A stretch of DNA of 64,000 nucleotides, taken from the NCBI GenBank assembly GCA_903882665.1, contig CAIRXW010000043.1, forward strand, positions 62,001 to 126,000, written 5' to 3'. The notes under the pieces are model-generated. The model did no database searches. It had not been told where the DNA came from and worked only from the letters and a program-made list of their open reading frames with translations. This DNA comes from an uncultured Chlorobiaceae bacterium (GTDB taxonomy: Bacteria > Bacteroidota > Chlorobiia > Chlorobiales > Chlorobiaceae). Made by a program: the position numbers and the translations under genes. Numbering within the stretch: position 1 is the first letter of the stretch; each line of letters opens with the position of its first letter. This document shows positions 49,619 through 59,099 of this stretch, in pieces.

Positions 49619-50493
49619 CCTTTCATAAAGAATCTACAGGCGTCCGGCTTTTGCGGGAACAAAGTGGATGTGCACTGGCAATTCGATGCGCTGCCAGATA
49701 TAGCAGTTATTATCAGTATGGATGCTTTATATATTATGGTATTCCCTACCCTTGCCGCTTTTCGCAAGCAAGCGGAGCGCGCCGCAAATAGCCGTTCGCC
49801 GTTGTGCAGGGTGGCGATTGCTTTACTTTCGCGGGATGCCGTTGAATCATGCATCTGCGGGCACTTATTCCCAACCTATTGCCAGACCTTGCCGCGTTTA
49901 TCCCTGAAGAAAAAGCCAAGGTATAGTAGAAGAGTAAGGTAGTACCCAGGAGAGCTCGCATACCTGATTGAACGCCCGCCTGCTGCCACAAACTGCCGGT
50001 AGCGAAGCCGCATTGCTATGCTCTGCCTGGCAAGCGAAGCGCGCAGAGAAAGCAATGCGTTCTGCACGTTCTGGAGCCGGAGCGGGCCAAGCGTAATGGA
50101 GCAGCGTGAAACGAAGCGGAGCGGCGGCGGAATGAAGCGAGTTCTTCCCGCGCAGGTGGAAGTGCGATGCAGTACGCCCAGCCTGATCGCGCGTGATATC
50201 AATGCTGCCATAGATCGAAATGCGGTCGGTGCGGTTCTCGATGGCAAGCTTTGGAGTCAGGTTCCGTTCAACCACCTTTCAGCCTGTACAAGAGGAATTA
50301 TGCTTCAGGATCAATTTTTTCATTCTGGGAGAGCCCCCATCCGGCAATTCGCCGAACACCTTTGTGCGATGGAGAAATAAAAAGTGGAATCTGAAGCGGA
50401 TTGAGCTGATCAATATATTCAGCAAATCCTTCGGCTAACCCTGCTCCATCAATCAGTTCATGCAGCTTGATCCAAAGCACCCTCCAGAGGTAT
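49619..50493. other. Gene-poor, decayed-looking region
   Basis: About 875 bp with no credible intact gene. It is GC-richer in the middle (around 50000-50160). A minus-strand fragment at 50275-50190 begins MVERNLTPKLAIENRTDR and ISIYGSIDITRDQAG, which resembles a small conserved bacterial protein, and then degenerates. A further minus-strand 60-codon frame lies at 50480-50298. These look like relics next to the broken Rpn-type gene. Confidence 0.5.
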
Positions 50494-50540
50494 AAAAAAA
50501 TAAAGACCTACAAGCCGCAACCTGTAAGTCTTTATTTTTT
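50494..50540 (-). terminator. Rho-independent terminator after tRNA-Lys
   Basis: A strong symmetric hairpin: AAAAATAAAGAC-TACA arms pair with TGTA-GTCTTTATTTTT, flanked by A- and T-runs, so it can work in both directions. On the minus strand it directly follows tRNA-Lys. Confidence 0.85.
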
Positions 50541-50542
50541 TA

Positions 50543-50617
50543 TGGTGCACCCGGGAGGACTCGAACCTCCAACCCATTGATTAAGAGTCAATTGCTCTAC
50601 CATTGAGCCACGGGTGC
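50543..50617 (-). tRNA. tRNA-Lys (anticodon CUU)
   Basis: A complete tRNA on the minus strand. The acceptor stem GCACCCG pairs with CGGGTGC, discriminator A and encoded CCA follow. The D-stem is GCTC/GAGC and the anticodon loop CTCTTAA gives CTT. It lies 7 bp after secG, so it may be processed from the secG transcript. Confidence 0.96.
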
Positions 50618-50624
50618 AGAAATT

Positions 50625-50984
50625 CTATTTTGCAGGCAGTGCAGGAAGCACTGGTGCGGAAGGCACCTTACCAACCGGAGCTGGAACCTGAGCAGGAGGC
50701 AGTAGAGGAATATTCTGCTGCAGAACACTTTCCGGAGCGTTCTTTGTTGTCCTGCCTGGAAGAGTAAATTCAGCGATAAAACAGATTATCATCACTGCTC
50801 CGGCAAGAATCGCTGTCATCTTGCTTAAAAAATCACCAGTCCTTCTTACGCCAAGCGTCTGAACGGTACCAAGGCTTGCAATACCACCAGTCAGGCCACT
50901 GCCACTTTTGGGGCTTTGCAACAAAATGACCCCGATCAGCAGAATCGATGCAAGTAAACCGACAATGACAATAAAAACATGCAT
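50625..50984 (-). CDS. secG: Preprotein translocase subunit SecG
   Basis: A 119-residue protein with two membrane helices (about 3-23 and 55-75) and the SecG loop [19 protein letters not shown]. SecG assists SecYE in protein export across the inner membrane. The C-terminal 40 residues are a Pro/Ala-rich tail longer than in many SecG proteins. It is followed by tRNA-Lys and diverges from the DUF2905-type gene. Confidence 0.95.
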   Translation of the reverse strand: MHVFIVIVGLLASILLIGVILLQSPKSGSGLTGGIASLGTVQTLGVRRTGDFLSKMTAILAGAVMIICFIAEFTLPGRTTKNAPESVLQQNIPLLPPAQVPAPVGKVPSAPVLPALPAK

Positions 50985-51073
50985 TTCCAGCCGCTTAAAT
51001 AAATTTGCAAATATCGTATCTTCCTCTGAAGAAGGCCTTAATTTAGCAACTTTTGAAAAATATCCAAATCGCG

Positions 51074-51313
51074 ATGGCTGATACAGCCAAAATAGTTGTG
51101 ATAACGGGCGTCGCCATTGTTGTTTTCGGTCTTTTCATGATGGCTTCCGGCAAGACTGGCTCATGGGGTTGGCTCAACTGGTTCGGGAACCTTCCTCTCG
51201 ACGTCAACATTGAGCGGGAAAACTTTCGGCTCTATTTTCCGCTTGGCACCTCATTGCTGCTCTCTTTGCTGCTCACCTTGTTCATCTACCTTTTCAACAA
51301 ATTTATCCGATAA
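51074..51313 (+). CDS. DUF2905-type small membrane protein
   Basis: A 79-residue protein with two helices and the family's [20 protein letters not shown] and [16 protein letters not shown]. The function is unknown. The frame opens with a TTG at 51053, but the ATG at 51074 ([12 protein letters not shown]) is more likely. It precedes hisB by 9 bp, so the two probably share a transcript. Confidence 0.88.
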   Translation: MADTAKIVVITGVAIVVFGLFMMASGKTGSWGWLNWFGNLPLDVNIERENFRLYFPLGTSLLLSLLLTLFIYLFNKFIR

Positions 51314-51322
51314 CCCATACCC

Positions 51323-51925
51323 ATGCCTGAAGAAATCAAAAGAGCGGCGCGCAGCGCTACGGTAAGCAGAGCCACCAAAGAGACCAACATCACTGCAACC
51401 GTGACGCTTGACGGCACCGGAAGCAGCTCCGTGAATTCGGGGGTGGTCTTTCTTGATCACATGCTGACAAATTTCTGCAAACACTCCGGTATTGACCTTG
51501 CGCTGGAGTGCTGTGGGGATCTTGATGTTGATGATCATCATACCGTTGAAGACATTGCCCTTGTGCTCGGGAGCGCCCTAGCCGAGGCGCTTGGCGACAA
51601 ACGAGGCATAGCGCGATACGGCTGGGCAATCATCCCGATGGATGAGGCTCTGGCACGCTGTGCCCTTGATCTGGGCGGAAGAAGCTGGTGTGTCTTCCAT
51701 GCGGAGTTCAACCGTCCGGTGATTCAGGGATTTTCAACGGAGATGGTGGAGCATTTTTTCATTTCACTTGCAGGAACACTGAAAGCCAATGTCCACCTTT
51801 CAATCCTTGATGGAGAGAATACGCACCACAAAATCGAGGCGCTGTTCAAGTCGTTTGCTTATGCCATGAAGGCGGGGGTGGCCATAACCGGTACAGAAAT
51901 TCCCTCAACCAAGGGAGAGATTTGA
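51323..51925 (+). CDS. hisB: Imidazoleglycerol-phosphate dehydratase
   Basis: A 200-residue single-function enzyme of histidine biosynthesis. It has the duplicated metal-binding motifs: [17 protein letters not shown] with [16 protein letters not shown] in the first half, and [18 protein letters not shown] with [16 protein letters not shown] in the second. It is not fused to histidinol-phosphate phosphatase. No other his genes are nearby. Confidence 0.97.
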   Translation: MPEEIKRAARSATVSRATKETNITATVTLDGTGSSSVNSGVVFLDHMLTNFCKHSGIDLALECCGDLDVDDHHTVEDIALVLGSALAEALGDKRGIARYGWAIIPMDEALARCALDLGGRSWCVFHAEFNRPVIQGFSTEMVEHFFISLAGTLKANVHLSILDGENTHHKIEALFKSFAYAMKAGVAITGTEIPSTKGEI

Positions 51926-51945
51926 GGTTTCCCCCGCACATACAA

Positions 51946-51971
51946 AAGGGCTGCCTTTTCAGGGAGCCCTT
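51946..51971. terminator. Candidate terminator between hisB and rny
   Basis: A hairpin with 7-bp arms (AAGGGCT and AGCCCTT) lies between the two converging genes. The T-run is short, so termination on either strand is only probable. Confidence 0.5.
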
Positions 51972-52026
51972 GTGTCATGTCAGAACGCCGGTTGTTGCGG
52001 CCAATCGTTTAGCGGTTGATACCCGC

Positions 52027-53601
52027 TTATTTTGCGTAGGCAACAGAGCGTTTTTCGCGTATGATGGAGACTTTGATCTGGCCGGGATATTGCGCTTCGG
52101 ATTCGATTTTGTGCGCGATATCATGGGCAAGCACATCTGCCTGTGAGTCGCTGACATTATCGCCCTCAACAATAACCCTGATCTCCCTTCCTGCCTGCAG
52201 TGCATAGGTTTTCAGCACACCGGGAAATCCTTTGGCGATCTCTTCGAGACTTTCAAGGCGTTTTACGTTGCCGTCAGCCGTTACCGCACCACGGGCACCG
52301 GGCCGCGAAAGTGAGATGGTATTGGCTGCATCAACAAGATCTGCGAGTGGAGACTCTTTTTCGACATCACCATGGTGAGCAGCAATGGCATTGAGTACCA
52401 CAGGGGATTCGTTGAATTTTTTGATAAAATTCATGCCGGTGATGGCATGAGATTCGTCACTTTCGGGCAGCACAAGGCCGATATCGTGCAAAAGACCTGC
52501 GCGTTTGGCCAGCCGGGTATCAAGTTTGAGCTCGGCGGCCATAAGGCCAGAGAGCATGGCAACCTCACGACTGTGCTGCAGAAGGTTCTGGCCGTAGACA
52601 GTATGGTATTTCATTTTGCCGATAAGTGCGATAATTTCAGCAGGCATATCGGAAATCTGCAACGAAGAGAGCGCCTCCTCACCGGCACTGATGATAACAT
52701 CGTCAATCTCCTTCTTCGCATCTTCGTAGGCTTTTTCAATCGCTACGGGATGAATAATACCGTCAACAAGCAGTTTCTGGAGTGTCAACTTGGCCAGTTC
52801 GCGACGCAGGGGATCGAAGCAGGAGAGAATAACGACTTCCGGAGTATCATCAACAATGATATCGACTCCGGTTGCATTCTCAAACGCCTTGATATTGCGT
52901 CCTTCACGACCAATGATACGCCCCTTGAGTTCGTCGCTCTGGATGTGAACGACAGAAAGGGCATTTTCGGTAGCCTGTTCAAAAGAGATGCGCTGAATGG
53001 CGGTCAAAAGCGTTTTTTCCGCCAGACGACCGGCTTTCTGCTCAGCTTCTTCATGAATCTGGTGAATGGTTTCTGTCGCTTCCTTCTTGGCCTCCGCAAC
53101 CATATTATCAATCAGCATCTGACGAGCCTCTTCAGCCTGAAGGTTGCTGATGCTTTCAAGGCGCTGGTTCTGCTCGACAATAACCCGCTCAAGATCCTGT
53201 GAACGCAGGGTAACAGATTCCGTGGTCAGCTCTATCTCCTTGCGCTGATCCTGAAGTTTCCTCTCAAGATCCTTGACATCCTGGCTCTGTTTTTTCAGTT
53301 GCGCCTCTTTCTGCTGTGTCTGCTTCTGCAACTGGGTGTACTTGTTGTTTTTGATCACAACTTCCTGATCAAACTCCCGGCGTTTCTTTTTCCACTCCTG
53401 GTTTACTTCACTGACCTTAAGTTCTTTATACTCGTTGGCCTCTTTCTGTGCCTCCTGTACTATCTGCACCGCACGTTCCTCGGCTTCAAGCACCTTGGTC
53501 GTTCCGATCCGTTCAAGAAAATAACGTCCAATAAAAAACCCTGCTGCAAAAAAAATAACTGACGCAAAAACAATTAAAAACAGGTTTATAACTATACCCA
53601 T
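52027..53601 (-). CDS. rny: Ribonuclease Y
   Basis: A 524-residue membrane-anchored endoribonuclease that starts mRNA decay. It has an N-terminal membrane helix (about 2-25), a long coiled coil (about 40-200), a KH domain (DELKGRIIGREGRNIKAFEN) and an HD domain. The metal motif reads AGLLHDIGLVLPESDESHA; many RNase Y proteins have HDIGK here, while HD itself is kept. NAIAAHHGDVE follows. It lies downstream of the probable 6S RNA and zapA on the minus strand. Confidence 0.96.
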   Translation of the reverse strand: MGIVINLFLIVFASVIFFAAGFFIGRYFLERIGTTKVLEAEERAVQIVQEAQKEANEYKELKVSEVNQEWKKKRREFDQEVVIKNNKYTQLQKQTQQKEAQLKKQSQDVKDLERKLQDQRKEIELTTESVTLRSQDLERVIVEQNQRLESISNLQAEEARQMLIDNMVAEAKKEATETIHQIHEEAEQKAGRLAEKTLLTAIQRISFEQATENALSVVHIQSDELKGRIIGREGRNIKAFENATGVDIIVDDTPEVVILSCFDPLRRELAKLTLQKLLVDGIIHPVAIEKAYEDAKKEIDDVIISAGEEALSSLQISDMPAEIIALIGKMKYHTVYGQNLLQHSREVAMLSGLMAAELKLDTRLAKRAGLLHDIGLVLPESDESHAITGMNFIKKFNESPVVLNAIAAHHGDVEKESPLADLVDAANTISLSRPGARGAVTADGNVKRLESLEEIAKGFPGVLKTYALQAGREIRVIVEGDNVSDSQADVLAHDIAHKIESEAQYPGQIKVSIIREKRSVAYAK

Positions 53602-53659
53602 TAAACTTCCTCCATTTTCATGCTCTCATACGCAAGGATGAGGCAACGTTTTAAACAAA

Positions 53660-53892
53660 AAAACCGCACCACGACCAAGGTGTGTAAGATCCAAGAACCC
53701 GTGTTACACGGTGGGTGCCTCCTTCAGATTTTTTGCTTCCAATGGAACAATGCTTCCACTGTTCCTGAAAAAAGCTGACCCGGTAAAGGTCAGAAAATTC
53801 AGCAAGGCCTGCAATCAAAAAGAAGAGTTTGGCTCCCTGTTTTTTGATGTTAGTTCTTTTACTTACAATCACCCCAATCAACCGGTGCGGAT
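53660..53892 (-). ncRNA. ssrS: Probable 6S RNA
   Basis: Between zapA and rny, where 6S RNA is often found in bacteria, the minus-strand sequence folds into a long interrupted closing helix. 5' CCGCACC, GGTG, GTAAG and AAGAAC pair in order with 3' GTTCTT, CTTAC, CACC and GGTGCGG. A long central region with an internal hairpin would form the open bubble. A T-rich run follows the 3' arm and may end transcription. At about 227 nt it is slightly longer than the ~185 nt of E. coli. 6S RNA sequesters the RNA polymerase-sigma70 holoenzyme. Confidence 0.65.
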
Positions 53893-53917
53893 ATTTCTTC
53901 TCCGTCAATGTAACGGT

Positions 53918-54187
53918 TTATTGCAGATTTTGCCCTATAAAAACATTAAGCCGGGCAATGTTCTGCTTCAGCAACGCTATCTCCTCTTCAAGCTCGACCT
54001 TCTTTTCGGCAAACGAAATTGCCGCCAGAACCGCCAGCTTTACCGCTTCAAATGTCGGAGCCTTTTCGGCAAAAAGCCGCATCGCCCCATCAACATCACG
54101 AGCCGCCTTTTCGGTCAATTCCCGCCGTTCGACCCTTAAGGGATAGCTATAACCATAAACATTGACATCAATTTTTTCCATCGTCAT
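53918..54187 (-). CDS. zapA: Cell division protein ZapA
   Basis: An 89-residue protein that bundles FtsZ at the division ring. It begins MTMEKIDVNVYGYSYPLRV, has the central EKAARDVDGAMRLFAEKAP and ends in a coiled coil (AEKKVELEEEIALLKQNIAR). Upstream lie a small coiled-coil gene (1 bp away) and pheT; downstream is the probable 6S RNA. Confidence 0.93.
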   Translation of the reverse strand: MTMEKIDVNVYGYSYPLRVERRELTEKAARDVDGAMRLFAEKAPTFEAVKLAVLAAISFAEKKVELEEEIALLKQNIARLNVFIGQNLQ

Positions 54188-54188
54188 A

Positions 54189-54494
54189 CTACAAGGCCTG
54201 ATTGTTCCTGAGTTCCATCTCTATTTTCTGCAAAATCAGAACCAGCTTCTGTTTCACCTGCACTTTTTCAGCATAGTCAAGCGCTCCGACTGGAGTGCCC
54301 GCTGCATCCACAGCGGTTGAACCGACGCTTCCGGGCAACTTGTAATTCCTCAGAATATTCTGCAGACTTGAGAGTTCAGATCGCAATACATCATTCTCTT
54401 TCCGGCATTCAGTCAACCGGGCAACAAGGAGTTCAATATTTTTCTCAAGGATGTTGAATTCACCCTTACTGTTTTGCCCATCAGAATTTTGCAT
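54189..54494 (-). CDS. Small coiled-coil protein, unknown function
   Basis: A 101-residue protein. Residues 13-55 form a clear coiled coil (EKNIELLVARLTECRKENDV), followed by a Gly/Ala linker and a helical C-terminus. It lies directly between pheT and zapA with almost no gap, so it may be a ZapB-like division partner, but the sequence alone does not prove this. Confidence 0.75.
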   Translation of the reverse strand: MQNSDGQNSKGEFNILEKNIELLVARLTECRKENDVLRSELSSLQNILRNYKLPGSVGSTAVDAAGTPVGALDYAEKVQVKQKLVLILQKIEMELRNNQAL

Positions 54495-54507
54495 AGAACA
54501 AAGAGAA

Positions 54508-56925
54508 TCAGACTTGTCGAATTACCGCACCAAGCTTACTCTCGGCATCGCTGCCGACTTTCGAAAGAATATCGCTGATTCTTTCGTCCTGCAATGTTCC
54601 CTTGTAATCAGCAATTTCAAGAGAGAGCGCTACGCTACGCTCACCTCCATCCCCCTGGGGGCGCTCAAAAAGATCAAAAACAGAGACACTCCTGACAAAA
54701 GGGTCACTTGAGCGCACAAGCTCAACGAGTGACTGAACCGAAACATCCGGCGGCAGAACAAGCGATATATCCCTCTGGACAACCGGAAATCTGGACGGGG
54801 GCTCATAGGTGACACCCGGATTGAAACAGCGTTCAAGCACTGCTGCATCAATTTCCGCAATATAAACATCCTGCCAGATATCAAATTTACCCAAGAGGTC
54901 TGAACCGAGTTGCTGAACAACACCAAGCCTGTTCAAGCAACTCTTTCCCTTTACTGTCAACTCTACATCAATGCTGACAGAGACTCCATTATAAATATTC
55001 ACCGCTGATTTATCAAGCAAATTCAGCTTCTCAAGAAGCATCTCAACGGCGCCCACAAGATCGTAAAAATCAACCTTTTCTGTCGACTGGTTCCAGATTC
55101 TCGGAAAACGGTTCCCCGTCATGGCGATAACAAGAGATTCATGCTCACTGAACGCATCAAGCAACGACTCCCCGGAACGCTCACCATCAGGAAGAGCCTG
55201 AAATCCCCTCGCAACCTCAAAGAGCCGTAAATCCTTGCTCCCGTGCCTGATATTGTGGCTGATCACCTTGAGAAATCCGGGTACCAGCCCCGGCCGGAGC
55301 ACTTCAAGACCTTCGCTGATTGGATTGAGGACTCCAACAAGCCTGTCGCTGAACAAGCCTGCCTCCTCTCTTTTCATGAGCGGATTGGTAAGAATCTCGC
55401 GGAAATTCAGGCCAACCATCAGTGAGCGGAGAAAATCGGGGAAAAATTCCGGAACGTTGCGGGATTGGGGATAGATGGTCGCCATCCGGGCTGATGGCTG
55501 GATATTGTCGTAACCATGAAGGCGGGCAATCTCTTCGACAAGATCAATCTCCCCTGAAACATCGACCCTGAAGGAGGGCACCGTAAAGGTAATCGACTCG
55601 CCAGCCGTTCCGGTGGGGGTTGAAAACCCGATCCCTTCGAGCATCGTAACCATTTCTGAAGGGGCTATCGAACTGCCAAGCAGCGAATTAACCCGCGCTG
55701 GCCTCAATGGAACCTGAAGCAACTCTTGCGCTGAAGATCCAGACTCCTGGGCATCTTCAACACATCCACCTGCAAGTTCCAGAATCAGGGCCACGGCGCA
55801 CTCTGCCGCCCTTTTGACATTGTTCGGGTCTATACCCCGCTCAAAACGGTATGAGGAATCCGAGGAAAGCCCTAAATCTTTTGATGTCCTTCTGACAACT
55901 GACGGATTAAAATATGCTGATTCGAGTACGATATCCGTTGTAGCTTCACTGACGGCTGAGTGCAATCCTCCCATTATGCCTGCAATTGCGGCAATTTTTC
56001 CCTCACCGTCACAAATTGCGGTCATTCCGGGAGAGACGGCATATGCAATATTGTTCAAGGCAATAAAGTCGGCATGACGATCATTTCTGACAACAATCCG
56101 CCCACCGGCAAGCTTGCCAAGATCGAAGGCATGAAGAGGCTGACCAAGGGCGTGAAGAATATAGTTTGTGATATCAACAATGTTGTTCTTCGGCCTCAAA
56201 CCGATGCTTTCAAGCTTTTTTCGAAGCCATGCGGGAGATTCGGCAACGGTTATGCCTCTAATGACCACACCGTTATAATAGGGGCAGGCAACGGCATCCA
56301 TGACTTCAACCAGTGTGCCGGATTTTGAACATGCCACAGCGCTACGAGCGGGATAGTGCAGCTCTTCGCCGCCTGCAAGCTCCCTTGCAACACCAAGGTG
56401 GGAAAGGACATCGGGACGGTTTGGAGTGACGGCAATATCAAGCACAACATCGCCATCAAGATAGCGGGCTACAGGATCGCCAGGCTTGCAGGAGGCATCA
56501 AGCTCCATGACGCCGGAATGGTCCAGAGAGAGCCCAAGCTCATCAGCGGCACAAATCATGCCGAAAGAGCGCTCACCGCGTATTTTTGAGGGTTTGATGG
56601 TAATGGTTTGGCCGTCGGAGGCTGTAAGCTTCGCTTTTTCTGTTGCAACGGGGACAACCATCCCGGCTTTGACATTCGGCGCACCGCACACAATTTGAAG
56701 AGGTTCTTCACGACCAACATCAACCCGGCAAATCGTCAACCGCTCGGCATTCGGATGCGACATAACCTCCTCGATTCGCCCGACAACAACAAGATCGTCA
56801 GGAAGAGAGGGCTCCTCGACCTCCTCCACTTCAAAGCCAAGAAAGGTGAGTTTTTCAACAAGCGAAAACGTATCGGAAGAAAAAGAGGGAAGAAAATCTT
56901 TGAGCCAACTGACAGATATTTTCAT
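54508..56925 (-). CDS. pheT: Phenylalanyl-tRNA synthetase beta subunit
   Basis: An 805-residue subunit. Domains in order are the N-terminal KISVSWLKDFLP, a tRNA-binding (EMAP-like) domain (GRIEEVMSHPNAERLTICRV), the B3/B4 editing domain, the B5 domain (VRRTSKDLGLSSDSSYRFER) and a C-terminal anticodon-binding domain ending around FPVVQRDISLVLP. It acts with PheS, which is not next to it here. It is the first gene of a run leading to zapA and rny. Confidence 0.97.
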   Translation of the reverse strand: MKISVSWLKDFLPSFSSDTFSLVEKLTFLGFEVEEVEEPSLPDDLVVVGRIEEVMSHPNAERLTICRVDVGREEPLQIVCGAPNVKAGMVVPVATEKAKLTASDGQTITIKPSKIRGERSFGMICAADELGLSLDHSGVMELDASCKPGDPVARYLDGDVVLDIAVTPNRPDVLSHLGVARELAGGEELHYPARSAVACSKSGTLVEVMDAVACPYYNGVVIRGITVAESPAWLRKKLESIGLRPKNNIVDITNYILHALGQPLHAFDLGKLAGGRIVVRNDRHADFIALNNIAYAVSPGMTAICDGEGKIAAIAGIMGGLHSAVSEATTDIVLESAYFNPSVVRRTSKDLGLSSDSSYRFERGIDPNNVKRAAECAVALILELAGGCVEDAQESGSSAQELLQVPLRPARVNSLLGSSIAPSEMVTMLEGIGFSTPTGTAGESITFTVPSFRVDVSGEIDLVEEIARLHGYDNIQPSARMATIYPQSRNVPEFFPDFLRSLMVGLNFREILTNPLMKREEAGLFSDRLVGVLNPISEGLEVLRPGLVPGFLKVISHNIRHGSKDLRLFEVARGFQALPDGERSGESLLDAFSEHESLVIAMTGNRFPRIWNQSTEKVDFYDLVGAVEMLLEKLNLLDKSAVNIYNGVSVSIDVELTVKGKSCLNRLGVVQQLGSDLLGKFDIWQDVYIAEIDAAVLERCFNPGVTYEPPSRFPVVQRDISLVLPPDVSVQSLVELVRSSDPFVRSVSVFDLFERPQGDGGERSVALSLEIADYKGTLQDERISDILSKVGSDAESKLGAVIRQV

Positions 56926-56952
56926 AAGGAGAAGGCAATCTGCATTGATAAA

Positions 56953-56989
56953 TTAAAAAAAGCCCTGTACCGGCAATGAACAGAGCTTT
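56953..56989 (-). terminator. Rho-independent terminator after the tRNA cluster
   Basis: On the minus strand AAAGCTCTGT pairs with ACAGGGCTTT, followed by a T-run. It would end the transcript of the four tRNAs before pheT. Confidence 0.8.
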
Positions 56990-56995
56990 GAAGTG

Positions 56996-57067
56996 TGACC
57001 CCAACGGGATTCGAACCCGTGCTACCACCTTGAAAGGGTGATGACCTAACCACTAGTCGATGGGGCC
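56996..57067 (-). tRNA. tRNA-Glu (anticodon UUC)
   Basis: A complete tRNA; the acceptor GGCCCCA pairs with TGGGGTC. The anticodon stem TCACC/GGTGG encloses CTTTCAA, giving TTC. The CCA is not encoded. It is the last gene of a four-tRNA cluster on the minus strand. Confidence 0.96.
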
Positions 57068-57073
57068 TTATAT

Positions 57074-57149
57074 GGGTGAATGAGGGGACTCGAACCCCCG
57101 GCCTCCAGGGCCACAACCTGGCGCTCTAACCAACTGAGCTACAATCACC
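57074..57149 (-). tRNA. tRNA-His (anticodon GUG)
   Basis: A complete tRNA; the anticodon stem CCAGG/CCTGG encloses TTGTGGC, giving GTG. The acceptor GGTGATT pairs with ATTCACC with one mismatch. Position 73 is C, as in tRNA-His. Confidence 0.95.
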
Positions 57150-57178
57150 GTGTAAAAAAATTTACGGACTTTTACCTG

Positions 57179-57251
<73 letters not shown>

Positions 57252-57278
57252 AGCTCCAATCGTCATAACCTCTCCCTG

Positions 57279-57351
57279 TCGGGGTGCCGAGACTCGAACT
57301 CGGGGCCTCCTGCTCCCAAAGCAGGCACGCTACCAACTGCGCCACACCCCG
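57279..57351 (-). tRNA. tRNA-Pro (anticodon UGG)
   Basis: A complete tRNA; the acceptor CGGGGTG pairs with CACCCCG. The anticodon stem CCTGC/GCAGG encloses TTTGGGA, giving TGG. It is the first gene of the cluster in transcription order. Confidence 0.96.
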
Positions 57352-57415
57352 TTCTTTAACGGAAGGCCCAATATAGCACAAGAACATTAATTACAAAAAA
57401 ATATTTCAGGAATCC

Positions 57416-57820
57416 CTAAACATTGTTCAGAAAAAAATCAGCAACAATCTGCTTCAACTCTGCATGGCGAAGCATCTCAAAAGCTTCGGAAGGCGTCACC
57501 AGTTTTCGCTGACGGTCATGCATCTCATCCCACTCATCAAGCATGGTCTCAATGAAGAGCGGATAGACCTGAACCGAAAAGAGTTTCCCGAACTTGCGAT
57601 ACCGGTAGTTCCCCGCCTCTTGATGATGGACAACCCCGATCAGGCCAGCCTCCTCATAGGCCTCTTTGGCGGCTGACTCCGCAGGAGAGAGCCCTTTTTC
57701 GACATATCCCTTGGGAATGATCCATCGATCCGATTTTCGGGAGGTAATAAGCACCAACCGGTCATCGAGAACCGGAATCACCCCGGACTGCATGAAAACC
57801 CCCTTGAACCTCCCTGCCAT
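57416..57820 (-). CDS. NUDIX hydrolase
   Basis: A 134-residue protein. The NUDIX box is GYVEKGLSPAESAAKEAYEE followed by AGL, all catalytic positions present. Members cleave nucleoside diphosphates linked to another group; the type with the IIPKGYVEKG lead resembles diphosphoinositol or Ap4A-type hydrolases, so the substrate is uncertain. It stands alone between the tRNA cluster and a divergently oriented nucleotidyltransferase gene. Confidence 0.92.
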   Translation of the reverse strand: MAGRFKGVFMQSGVIPVLDDRLVLITSRKSDRWIIPKGYVEKGLSPAESAAKEAYEEAGLIGVVHHQEAGNYRYRKFGKLFSVQVYPLFIETMLDEWDEMHDRQRKLVTPSEAFEMLRHAELKQIVADFFLNNV

Positions 57821-58053
57821 AACGCATTATGTTATATCGTTCCTGACCCCTCTTTTGCCATCTGCAACCGGAACTCCCCGCCCGATAGCCATAATAGGCA
57901 TAATTATCATTGCCTCAGTTTAAAATACAACTGATTTCTCTATTTAACAGCGCTCCTCCGGCAATTGGTATATTTATTTTTATAATGCTTTTTTGTAACA
58001 TAAGAATAGTGAGGTCGGGTGTATGATTTTACAACCAAAACCATTGAGAAAAC

Positions 58054-59031
58054 ATGAAAGCAATCATTCCTGTTGCCGGTGTCGGCACCCGTTTACGCCC
58101 CCACACCTTCTCTCATCCAAAGGTACTGCTCAACGTGGCCGGAAAACCCATTATCGGCCATATTATGGACAAGCTTATCGACGCCGGAATTGATGAGGCC
58201 ATCGTCATTGTCGGCTATCTGGGCAACATGATTGAAGAGTGGCTGGTAAAGCATTACAATATCAAATTCACCTTTGTTACCCAGACCGAGATTCTTGGGC
58301 TTGCCCATGCCGTATGGATGTGCAAACCCTACGTCATCGACAATGAGCCTCTCTTCATCATTCTTGGCGACACCATTTTTGATGTTAATCTCGAACCCGT
58401 ACTGAAAAGCCCCTGCTCAACCCTTGGAGTCAAAGAGGTTGAAGACCCAAGGCGATTCGGAGTAGCCGTAACCGATGGAAACGAGATTCTGAAGCTGGTG
58501 GAAAAGCCCGACACTCCCGTCAGTAACCTTGCCATTGTTGGCCTTTATTTTCTGCAGCAGGCCAACTCGCTCTTTGCGAGTCTCGACTATCTCATCGCCA
58601 ACAAGATCAAAACAAAGGGCGAATACCAGCTCACCGACGCCCTGCAGTTCATGATTGAAGGGGGAGAAAAATTCACCACCTTCCCGGTTCACGGATGGTA
58701 TGACTGCGGCAAGCCCGAAACACTGCTCTCTACCAATGAAATTCTTCTCAAAAACAACGTCTCCATAAAAGCCTATCCCGGCTGCATCATCAACGATCCG
58801 GTCTTTATTGCCGATAACGCCATTCTTGAAAATGCCATTCTTGGCCCCTATACCACCATAGGGGAGCTGGCTGTTATTACTAACACCATTATCAGAAACT
58901 CCATTATCGGCAATGAGGCACGGGTCAGCCATATCATGCTCAATAATTCAATCGTCGGTAACAATGCCTTCATTACCGGAAGCTCACAGGAGATCAATAT
59001 CGGCGATTACTCGGAAATACGGGAAGGATAG
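58054..59031 (+). CDS. Sugar-phosphate nucleotidyltransferase
   Basis: A 325-residue protein. The nucleotidyltransferase domain has the signature AIIPVAGVGTRLRPHTFSHP and KVLLNVAGKPIIGHI, with LFIILGDTIFD as the metal-binding aspartate. The C-terminal part (about 240-320) is a left-handed beta-helix of hexapeptide repeats (ENAILGPYTTIGELAV). It transfers NMP onto a sugar-1-phosphate, probably dTDP- or GDP-sugar formation. It lies about 260 bp upstream of metK. Confidence 0.9.
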   Translation: MKAIIPVAGVGTRLRPHTFSHPKVLLNVAGKPIIGHIMDKLIDAGIDEAIVIVGYLGNMIEEWLVKHYNIKFTFVTQTEILGLAHAVWMCKPYVIDNEPLFIILGDTIFDVNLEPVLKSPCSTLGVKEVEDPRRFGVAVTDGNEILKLVEKPDTPVSNLAIVGLYFLQQANSLFASLDYLIANKIKTKGEYQLTDALQFMIEGGEKFTTFPVHGWYDCGKPETLLSTNEILLKNNVSIKAYPGCIINDPVFIADNAILENAILGPYTTIGELAVITNTIIRNSIIGNEARVSHIMLNNSIVGNNAFITGSSQEINIGDYSEIREG

Positions 59032-59099
59032 GCAAGAGATTTTTTGCATAGAAGAGGACGAATGGTTACATTTTGACTTTATTTTCATCGGCATCCCCA

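Noticed and set aside
53651-53908. 85-codon minus-strand frame over the 6S RNA region
   Set aside because: The paired RNA helix explains the sequence better, and the peptide has no family features.
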